From NCBI GenBank assembly GCA_964035575.1, contig OZ037860.1:1078689-1142688 (forward strand): a stretch of DNA of 64,000 bases, written 5' to 3'. Positions 28,696 to 36,421 of the stretch are shown piece after piece. The stretch's first letter is position 1. Every line of letters starts with the position of its first letter. The stretch comes from Rhynchopus sp. YZ270_cl-10 (taxonomy: Eukaryota; Euglenozoa; Diplonemea; Diplonemida; Diplonemidae). The notes under the pieces are model-generated. The model ran no database searches. It was not told where the DNA came from and saw only the letters and a program-made list of their open reading frames with translations. Made by a program: the position numbers and the translations under genes.

Positions 28696-29369
28696 CCTCA
28701 TATTGTGTAAAGTGCAAGACAAAGACCACAGATGTCGATGGAGAGGAGACAACAACAAAGAACGGACGTCGAGGTGTGAAGAGCAAGTGTACTGATTGCG
28801 GTACAAAGAAATTCAGGTTTGCCAAAGGAGCAACACAGGGTGGAGTTGAAGGAGGAGACATTGTGAAGGCACTCAACGACAAGTTCCCAGACACAGAGTT
28901 CCACTTCCCTGTCATGAACGAAAAAACAGGACAAGTCGAGAAAGCAAACTTCATGGGACCAAACACAAAGCTGGAAGAGAGAATCAAAGACCTTGAGAAG
29001 AATGCTGAACGTGCATGGAAGGGAGAGCAGATACCAAAGGAGGACATCATAACACCAGGCAAATCAAGGTTCGATGAAAGTGCGATGATACACGACCTGA
29101 TGTACAAACATGCCTCAAAGACAGGGAAGAGCGGGAAGGCTGTACGTAAGATGAAGCACAAGGCAGACCTACAACTCATCCGATCAAACATCTACCATGC
29201 ACTAGACCCTAACAACAAGAGCTCAATAGACAGAGTACAGCACATAGCGAGCGTCCCCACCTTCATCCTCAAGATTCTAGGGGAGACAGCGTATGGCAAG
29301 ATTACAGGGAATGGAATGGAGATTGGAGATACACTAGACTCAGGAGCAGAGCTCCCTCGAGGGTGCTAA
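28692..29369 (+). CDS. Zinc-ribbon plus parvovirus-like phospholipase A2 protein (Polinton B)
   Basis: 225 residues with the ribbon YCVKCKTKT and CTDCGTKKF, then FMGPNTKLEERI and the active-site-like HDLMYKH. It agrees closely with A until the C-terminus, where B adds GDTLDSGAELPRGC. The DNA for this tail repeats a 25-bp stretch found inside the polymerase gene at about 22000. A membrane-penetrating role in entry is inferred from parvovirus VP1. Confidence 0.72.
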   Translation: MTSYCVKCKTKTTDVDGEETTTKNGRRGVKSKCTDCGTKKFRFAKGATQGGVEGGDIVKALNDKFPDTEFHFPVMNEKTGQVEKANFMGPNTKLEERIKDLEKNAERAWKGEQIPKEDIITPGKSRFDESAMIHDLMYKHASKTGKSGKAVRKMKHKADLQLIRSNIYHALDPNNKSSIDRVQHIASVPTFILKILGETAYGKITGNGMEIGDTLDSGAELPRGC

Positions 29370-29389
29370 CAGCACCGAAGACTCAAATA

Positions 29390-29412
29390 ATACATATCGC
29401 AGAGATATGTAT
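29390..29412. terminator. Hairpin between convergent PLA2-like and 69-aa genes (B)
   Basis: Arms ATACATATC and GATATGTAT with loop GCAGA, the inverted copy of 23257-23279. It lies between two convergent stops. Confidence 0.65.
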
Positions 29413-29420
29413 AGACACAC

Positions 29421-29630
29421 CTATATTGTAACCAACCCATTCCCAAGCACAACATTATGCCTCTTAGAGATGTCAGCCAGTACATCAAGCACCTTCTTGT
29501 TGTCTCTTTCTTCTTGCTTCTCTTGCTTCTCCTCCATATCTACCCCACTACCCTCCACCAAATCACTCCAGGTTCTCTTCCTCCCTGATACCCTTTCACT
29601 ATCCCTCACTAGATTTGACCACGATGACAT
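29421..29630 (-). CDS. Small conserved protein of unknown function (69 aa, Polinton B)
   Basis: MSSWSNLVRDS start, RKRTWSDLV core, Glu/Lys helix and ISKRHNVVLGNGLVTI end match the 74-aa protein of A; five residues are missing from the middle. It lies 4 bp downstream of the penton-like gene on the same strand. Function unknown. Confidence 0.65.
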   Translation of the reverse strand: MSSWSNLVRDSERVSGRKRTWSDLVEGSGVDMEEKQEKQEERDNKKVLDVLADISKRHNVVLGNGLVTI

Positions 29631-29634
29631 TTTT

Positions 29635-30375
29635 TTAGTACGAAGATTTTACTTTGCGAAGGATAACATGATAGTTGACGTTCTCCCCTTGGTTGTTGAT
29701 GCGCTTCCCATTCTGGTCTGTGAGCCAGAACCTTATGCTGTTGATCTGGGTCTTGTTGGTGGGGACATAGTACGAGCTGCCAGGTTCTACCACGTTGTAC
29801 AAACTACTAGGAGGGAGGGATGGTGGGCTGACAACATACAAGATTTGCGACTTGGTGCCTGATGTGCCGGTGTTGTGGTAAGAGTACTTTGGGTTCACAA
29901 GATCACAGTGTACAACGACTGCTTGGATTCCGTTCGTGATATCTGCGACGTGAGGCGCAGTGTTCACACCTGCACTTATGATGGTGTTCTCAGCAAAGCC
30001 TAAGATTCCATAGAAGGAGCCTGTTCTGAAGTTCACTTGATAGTTAGCAGGTAGGGTGATCTTAATCTTCTGCAGGGCTAGGATGGGTTCGAGTGTGATT
30101 TCCGATGGTATGTGGTCGTTGATCTCAGAGATGCTGTAGTTCCCGTCACCGAACACTATTGTCTCCCATGAAGAACCGTTGTCACGACTCCACTCAAAGA
30201 AGTTGTTGCCTTGCTGCTGGCTGATGTTTGTCCACGAGTAGTACTGGCTGCTCTTGATGAGACTTATCTCGTAGCTGTCACCTTCGTCAAGGTATATGGG
30301 AGGGTTGTAGGCAACAGTGAAGTCAGTGGAGATTGGCTCTCCTTCAGAGGAGACAAAGAGTGAGAGTTGTTCCAT
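29635..30375 (-). CDS. PY: Penton-like minor capsid protein (Polinton B)
   Basis: 246 residues and nearly identical to A (a few changes such as GSFYGILGF for GSLYGILGF), whereas the DNA differs at many third positions. C-terminal IRFWLTDQNGKRINNQGENV fits Polinton penton proteins. The start is preceded by CATAAAA. Confidence 0.78.
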   Translation of the reverse strand: MEQLSLFVSSEGEPISTDFTVAYNPPIYLDEGDSYEISLIKSSQYYSWTNISQQQGNNFFEWSRDNGSSWETIVFGDGNYSISEINDHIPSEITLEPILALQKIKITLPANYQVNFRTGSFYGILGFAENTIISAGVNTAPHVADITNGIQAVVVHCDLVNPKYSYHNTGTSGTKSQILYVVSPPSLPPSSLYNVVEPGSSYYVPTNKTQINSIRFWLTDQNGKRINNQGENVNYHVILRKVKSSY

Positions 30376-30377
30376 TT

Positions 30378-31007
30378 TTATGAGTTGATTTCTTGTGTGA
30401 GGAGTTTGTGTTCCTCTAGGTCTATCTTGTTGTTGTTCAGAAGCCAGTCAAGGATAGTGGATGCTTCTTGTTTGATTGCTTGACTTGTATTACCTGCCTT
30501 CTTTCCTCCTATCAAGATCGTCAGTCTATTCATTGCACCCTTGGTGTCCATTTGATACACACCACTCCCAGTCTTACCTCCTTTACCTTTACCCTTACCT
30601 TTCCCTTTACCTTTACCTGTCGATGGTGTCGGAGGGTTGTTAAAAGGCGGATTCCAGGGGTGGAGCCAGGATTGTGTCGACATCGGACCTAGGTTCGGAC
30701 CTAGGTTCGGTGTCAGGTTCGGTGTCAAATTCGGGGTCTGCATACTACTAATATGTGATAAAGCTTCTTGGAATGATGTCTGGTCTGAAGCACTCGGTTG
30801 TGGTGTGGATGTTGAGGTATATGTTGCAATTCCTGATAAGAAGTTGTCAGTTTGGTCTCCCTCATCTGAAGTCTTGATGGGGGCATCAATCTCCTTCAGG
30901 GTTTCTTGTTCGTTGAGAATATCAGATCGTTGTTGTGCTATGGAGTCCTTCAGTCTACCAATATCGCGTAGAAGCTTCTCGAGACTTGATGTATTGTTCA
31001 GTTGCAT
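30378..31007 (-). CDS. Lys/Gly-repeat protein of unknown function (Polinton B)
   Basis: 209 residues from MQLNNTSSLEKLL. The middle differs strongly from A and holds tandem NLTPNL/NLGPNL repeats, while the Gly-Lys run and the C-terminal block (AMNRLTILIGGKKAGNTSQ, DWLLNNNKI) are conserved. It is divergently arranged with the packaging ATPase, the starts being about 16 bp apart. Confidence 0.65.
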   Translation of the reverse strand: MQLNNTSSLEKLLRDIGRLKDSIAQQRSDILNEQETLKEIDAPIKTSDEGDQTDNFLSGIATYTSTSTPQPSASDQTSFQEALSHISSMQTPNLTPNLTPNLGPNLGPMSTQSWLHPWNPPFNNPPTPSTGKGKGKGKGKGKGGKTGSGVYQMDTKGAMNRLTILIGGKKAGNTSQAIKQEASTILDWLLNNNKIDLEEHKLLTQEINS

Positions 31008-31023
31008 TTTTGTTATTGCAAAA

Positions 31024-31764
31024 ATGATACGCAATTACGTTACGAGGAATGAGTCACCTGAGGATGATGAACATTCAAAGCTTCTTCCGTCGTGGCCATT
31101 CAGGATGTTGTCTGTCGGATCTTCTGGGTGTGGGAAGAGCACAGTGATGGGGAATATGCTGATGAACAAGGAGTTGAAGTTACCGTTTGACAGGGTTTTC
31201 GTTATCAGCACAACACTACACCAGAAGATCTACCAGGTTATGATGGAACACTTTGCAGGCATTGACGAGACGATACGAAGTGAGCTGGAACGGGAGTTGA
31301 AGAAGAAGAAGGTGAGTGAGTCGAAGATCGACGAGACCTTAGAAGCCTTGAAGCCAACAGCAGAGTTCTTCGACAGTGTGGGTGAGTTCGATGTGGAGGA
31401 CCTTGACGCAAAGCAGAAGAACCTTGTGATCTTAGACGACATTGTGATGGAGAAGAAACAGAGAGACTTCATTGACCTGTATGTACGTGGACGTCATCGC
31501 AACATCTCACCAGTCTACTTGAGTCAGAGCTTCTTTGACACCCCAAAGGTGATACGACAGAACTGTAGCTGCTTCCTGCTGTTCAACATCAACAAGAAGG
31601 AGAGGCGGATGATAGCGACTTCATGCAGCGACCTTGAGCCTGATGAGTTTAACAGTATGTTTGAGGGTCTTCCCCGGTACAACTTTGTCATGATCGACAA
31701 CCAGCCTGTTGTTCCTGAATTGAAGTATCGAAGGAACTTTGATGAGATTCTGTTTCCAGGATGA
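31024..31764 (+). CDS. ATP: A32-type genome-packaging ATPase (Polinton B)
   Basis: 246 residues from MIRNYVTRNES, the start shared with A; the frame is open upstream but that part is antisense to the K/G gene. Walker A is VGSSGCGKST and Walker B KNLVILDDI. The C-terminal YLSQSFFDTP and MIDNQPVVPELKYRRNFDEI are conserved. The 51-aa gene follows at 11 bp. Confidence 0.88.
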   Translation: MIRNYVTRNESPEDDEHSKLLPSWPFRMLSVGSSGCGKSTVMGNMLMNKELKLPFDRVFVISTTLHQKIYQVMMEHFAGIDETIRSELERELKKKKVSESKIDETLEALKPTAEFFDSVGEFDVEDLDAKQKNLVILDDIVMEKKQRDFIDLYVRGRHRNISPVYLSQSFFDTPKVIRQNCSCFLLFNINKKERRMIATSCSDLEPDEFNSMFEGLPRYNFVMIDNQPVVPELKYRRNFDEILFPG

Positions 31765-31775
31765 TAAGAGAAACG

Positions 31776-31931
31776 ATGTCCGACAAGACGAGAGACTCAG
31801 AAACGAAGGTTCCTCGAGGGAATTCAGCCCGAGATGTGAGTTCGAGTGGGAGTGTTGGGAGCAAGATAGTGACTGTGATGTGTTGCAGAAGCAAATGTGT
31901 AGGGAACCCCAAGGTTGTGGTCAAACGGTAA
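31776..31931 (+). CDS. Conserved 51-aa protein (Polinton B)
   Basis: MSDKTRDSETK to VMCCRSKCVGNPKVVVKR, the same length as in A with mostly conservative changes. Conservation at equal position behind the ATPase supports a real gene. No recognised family. Confidence 0.7.
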   Translation: MSDKTRDSETKVPRGNSARDVSSSGSVGSKIVTVMCCRSKCVGNPKVVVKR

Positions 31932-32050
31932 GGATAGGCTTCCGATTCTTTTCATCACAAATAGAATAGAACACCCATACCCCTCCCCTATGTTTGCCAC
32001 CTCTCCACCACCACACACCTATCTCATTACACCAACAGGAACACAACACA

Positions 32051-33535
32051 ATGACGAAATTCCACAAACTGTGGAAGGCACTCAGAATGTGCAGCACACA
32101 AGCATCCACCACACCGAATGCACCCAAAGTGAATCGAACTGAGGTGTTTGGTATTGTTCTCGATACGAATGGCAAAGTGGTCGCTCTTCTTGTATCGATG
32201 GGTACAGCGTATGGGCTCTTCACGCAAACTGAATGGCACCTCAACTGGACGCTGAAGAACATTGTCACAGCGAAGTACGACCCCGAAATGCCGAAAGGCA
32301 TAACATACATCAAGAGAGAGCAAGATGATGAACTGAAGGTAAAGCTGCACGAACACATCTGCGACGGTAATGGATTCTTCATGGTGACGGGTGAGAGCGG
32401 CTCAGGCAAAACCACAATGATGCAGAATCTGCTCAAAACGGATTATGAGGACGGTGTGATCTTCGTGAAAATCAATGCAGCTCACCTGATGGACGTACCT
32501 AAAAACCAGCTACCGGGTGTATTTGAAGCGGCCGTGATGAACGAATTCCGCGGGTGCAAGAACCACCCGTGCCGTGAGCCTTCCTTTGACAACTTCATCG
32601 GACACGCCAATGGTGTCAGGCTCAAGAACCAGAAGAAGTGGCGGACGTGGCTCATGCCGATGTGGTTCAAGATTAAGGAGCACCCGCTGATCATCTACAT
32701 CACTCTGGACACGAAGGACAAATCGCTCAAGCACGAGACTATGCAAGCTATTGCCGTGGCTGTTGGTGGAATGGCAAGCAACCTTTCATCGAAGGCGAAC
32801 AAGTGCAAGACCATTCTCGAGTTCTCCAAAACAGGAATCTCGGACCATGTCCTAGAGCTCCGCGGTGATTACGACGATTTTGCAGTGAAAGCAATGACAG
32901 AGACGGAATTCCAGGAGATTGGGAAGCAGGTGTTAAAGGTGAAGGATCCCCAGAATCTTGTTCCGCTGTATCTCGAGCACTATCACAACTGGTTGGGAGG
33001 ACACACTAAGGGCTTGATGCAGCTTAAGAAGTCTGCGACACCCGGGAGTATGCACCGTTTTGTTGCCTTTTTGTACTATATGATTTTTAACCACACATCT
33101 CATCGCAGTTGAGTCTGCCACCGCTGAAACAAAGGATAAGGTTTTGGAGGAACTCAAGGAAGGTATGTTGTTGTTGGTGTGGGTAGTTTGTCAATTATGA
33201 GACCCACGTATTGCACAGAGATCGATACGGAGTTCAAGGCTTCTGTAAAACAACTTCGCAGAGAACAACCTGAAGCAATCAAGCTGTTGACAGCAATCGC
33301 TGCGACTGGAGTCAAAGGTTTGTATACTGATGACCTGGGCGAAAGCGACATCACGAGTGAGTTGATGAACCGCGACTCAAGTTTGACACTGCTCCGCAAA
33401 GTGGGTAAGAACAACGTGAGGATCCACCGCTACTCTCACGCGCTTCACCTGCTTGGTGTGGAGGAGCCAAATCCAAATGACGACAGGGTCAACGACGTGA
33501 AGAAGAAGTTCGGGATGAACGCCAAATCTGCTTGA
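32051..33535 (+). CDS. Spliced P-loop NTPase cargo gene at the right end of Polinton B
   Basis: The first exon (about 32051-33047) encodes a short hydrophobic segment (GKVVALLVSMGTAYGLF) and then a Walker A motif in MVTGESGSGKTTMMQNLL, with IIYITLDTKD as a possible Walker B strand. Two introns of about 60 bp with GT...AG borders lead to exons near 33109-33162 and 33219-33535; the three keep one frame and give about 455 residues. An upstream in-frame Met lies at 31994. Codon use is more G/C-rich than in the virion genes and resembles the host dynein gene. With its introns this suggests a gene taken from the host. Polinton A has an unrelated gene here. The exact NTPase family (AAA, STAND or KAP-like) cannot be settled. 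Confidence 0.68.
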
Positions 33536-34359
33536 TTTGGGTGTGGGGTGAAGTACTTTTGTGGTTCTTTTTTTTTTTTTTTTTTTTTTGTTTATTTGTG
33601 TCTGGAGGAGGTGCGGGAAGGGTATGGAAAAAAAAGAAAAAACAGGGTGTTGTCAACTGTCCCAACAACACAGGCTCATCCGGGTGTGGGTAGGAATAGT
33701 GAATATGTTTTGTGATTATATTTTTTGCTTTCATTTGTCTCTGGAGGGTGGGAACAACGATGGGTCTTACTTGCACAATATGTGGGGGAAAAAAAAAACC
33801 GTCCTTGAGTTGAGTGTATGTTTCTGGTGCTTTGAGTCAGAACGAGGGGCTTTTGGTGTTATTTTTATATTTTTCCTTTCCCAAACAAAACAAAACAAAA
33901 CAAATCCAAAAAAAAAAAAACATATGCCCTTATGAGAATTTTCTTTTCTTTCTGTTTTTCACAACACAATCACCACACTCAGACAGGAGTACAGCAAACT
34001 ACACAAATGGGGAGGATAACAAATTGTGGTTCAAAAGAACCCGTGGTATAGGCCTACAGGGGAACGCCACGTAAAATAAAGACTAACGCGCCATGTGCAC
34101 TACCTCTTGGGTGGTTGTGGAAACGTGCACTGCTTCCTGTATAATTTGGAGATACAGAGTAAACTCACAGCTCCCTACACGGCCGTAAAGGTAAGGAGTA
34201 TGCAGAAGACACCGACAGGCTGAACCAGATCCATCATCACGTCATTAGGAATATAGTCACCGAAGTCTGAGTCACTGAAGAAGCGACTGCTGAAACAGGC
34301 ATGACACACGCACACACAGGTATGTAAAAGGCTTACATAAAAAGTGAATAATGAATAAA
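33536..34359. other. Non-coding right arm of Polinton B
   Basis: No gene is visible. There are T runs (33568-33588), A runs, an AAAAC repeat near 33884-33903 and otherwise unique sequence up to the terminal repeat. Confidence 0.7.
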
Positions 34360-34426
34360 ATATTGGCGCAGTATATTTCTACCGGGTTTTAATTCCTGCG
34401 CCCATCTCTCGATTTCTCCTATTACT
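34360..34426 (-). repeat. Right terminal inverted repeat of Polinton B (67 bp)
   Basis: Reverse complement of 16490-16556 with two mismatches. It ends CTCCTATTACT, followed at once by the TGCGTT duplication and the minisatellite. Confidence 0.93.
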
Positions 34427-35905
34427 TGCGTTGTTACGGACGCGTTGTTACGGATGCGTTGTTACGGATGCGTTGTTACGGACGAGTTGTTAAGGATGCG
34501 TTGTAACGGACGCGTTGTTACGGATGCGTTGTTACGGATGCGTTGTTACGGATGCGTTGTTACGGACGCGTTGTTACGGACGCGTTGTTACGGACGAGTT
34601 GTTAAGGATGCGTTGTAACGGATGCGTTGTTACGGATGCGTTGTAACGGACGCGTTGTTACGGATGCGTTGTTACGGATGCGTTGTTACGGATGCGTTGT
34701 AACGGACGCGTTGTTAAGGATGCGTTGTAACGGACGCGTTGTTACGGATGCGTTGTTACGGATGCGTTGTTACGGATGCGTTGTTACGGACGCGTTGTTA
34801 CGGATGCGTTGTTACGGATGCGTTGTTACGGATGCGTTGTTACGGACGCGTTGTTACGGACGCGTTGTTACGGACGAGTTGTTAAGGATGCGTTGTAACG
34901 GATGCGTTGTTACGGACGCGTTGTTACGGATGCGTTGTAACGGACGCGTTGTTACGGATGCGTTGTTACGGATGCGTTGTTACGGATGCGTTGTAACGGA
35001 CGCGTTGTTAAGGATGCGTTGTAACGGACGCGTTGTTACGGATGCGTTGTTACGGATGCGTTGTTACGGATGCGTTGTTACGGACGCGTTGTTACGGACG
35101 CGTTGTTACGGACGAGTTGTTAAGGATGCGTTGTAACGGATGCGTTGTTACGGACGCGTTGTTACGGATGCGTTGTAACGGACGCGTTGTTACGGATGCG
35201 TTGTTACGGATGCGTTGTTACGGATGCGTTGTAACGGACGCGTTGTTAAGGATGCGTTGTAACGGACGCGTTGTTACGGATGCGTTGTTACGGATGCGTT
35301 GTTACGGATGCGTTGTTACGGACGCGTTGTTACGGATGCGTTGTTACGGATGCGTTGTTACGGATGCGTTGTTACGGACGCGTTGTTACGGATGCGTTGT
35401 AACGGACGCGTTGTTACGGATGCGTTGTTACGGATGCGTTGTAACGGACGCGTTGTTACGGATGCGTTGTTACGGACGCGTTGTTACGGACGCGTTGTCA
35501 CGGATGCGTTGTAACGGATGCGTTGTTACGGACGCGTTGTTACGGATGCGTTGTAACGGACGCGTTGTTACGGATGCGTTGTTACGGATGCGTTGTAACG
35601 GACGCGTTGTTACGGATGCGTTGTTACGGACGCGTTGTCACGGATGCGTTGTAACGGATGCGTTGTTACGGACGCGTTGTTACGGATGCGTTGTAACGGA
35701 CGCGTTGTTACGGATGCGTTGTTACGGATGCGTTGTTACGGATGCGTTGTTACGGACGCGTTGTTACGGATGCGTTGTTACGGATGCGTTGTTACGGACG
35801 AGTTGTTAAGGATGCGTTGTAACGGATGCGTTGTTCCGGATGCGATGTAACGGATGCGTTGTAACGGACGCGTTGTTATGGACGCGTTGTTACGGATGCG
35901 TTGTA
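34427..35905 (+). repeat. 14-bp minisatellite, right segment
   Basis: Continuation of the array at 16048-16489. Units are mostly GATGCGTTGTTACG, GACGCGTTGTTACG and GATGCGTTGTAACG, with a recurrent GACGAGTTGTTAAG unit. Larger blocks recur (for example around 34860, 35100 and 35790), so the array has a higher-order pattern. Frames through it are by-products. Confidence 0.95.
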
Positions 35906-36421
35906 ATTTAGTTTTGCGAATCCTAAACACTTTCTGCTGGCTCGTGTGGTTGATGAGCGAGATCTTCTGGCACAAAACGGACTCGATCGTAAAGGATCTT
36001 AAGCTAGTAAAAACATCAGACTGGTCACAGAACACCACGTTGTGCATGGTTTTTGGCTTGTTTTTGCCCACAAAAGGGCCTATACATAGTTCTAACACCC
36101 CAGAATCGCGTTTCTCAGCCCACATGGCCAGGTATGGGCCCAAAAAACCACCCAAAAAGGCGAAAATCCCGGTTTTTGGTGAAAAACGCCTGTTTTGCCT
36201 GTAGAATCCTTAAGGAACGCACGGTTCCTAAGGCAAAATACACGTAAACTCGCGACACGAAATTAGGAATTAGTAACAAATCTCTCAGCGATCTAATTTA
36301 GTAAGGGCTGGATTTTTGGCCCAATCTTTCCAATGCCGAAAAAATCTTACACTTTGGCGCATTTTCGCGAAATGGTCATCTTTGGTGGAACCCCCCTGGG
36401 GAGGGAGGGGGGGGGGGGGTA
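35906..36421. other. Unique non-coding DNA between minisatellite and TA-flanked element
   Basis: No gene recognised. It contains TCCTAAACACTT near 35918, whose inverted copy occurs near 38056-38067 on the other side of the 1.57-kb element. It ends in a long G run (36398-36419). Confidence 0.6.

Larger units (their letters stand above)
16490..34426 (+). mobile_element. Polinton/Maverick element B, looks whole (17.9 kb)
   Basis: The element is bounded by 67-bp inverted repeats that start AGTAATAGGAG and differ at 2 of 67 positions, and by a 6-bp direct duplication TGCGTT (16484-16489 and 34427-34432), the size known for Polintons. Gene order: fibre (-), zinc finger (-), polymerase (+), capsid (-), integrase (-), PX (+), protease (+), PLA2-like (+), small (-), penton (-), K/G (-), ATPase (+), 51-aa (+), P-loop NTPase (+). 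All core genes are open, and I see no obvious break. The nearly identical ends and open frames indicate a young insertion. It sits in a 14-bp minisatellite. Confidence 0.93.

Noticed and set aside
6188-34426. Reading the two Polintons as one tandem element or as virophages
   Set aside because: Each has its own full core gene set in the same order. Termini, minisatellite between them and sequence divergence show separate insertions. The rve integrase, protein-primed polymerase and 6-bp duplication fit Polintons.
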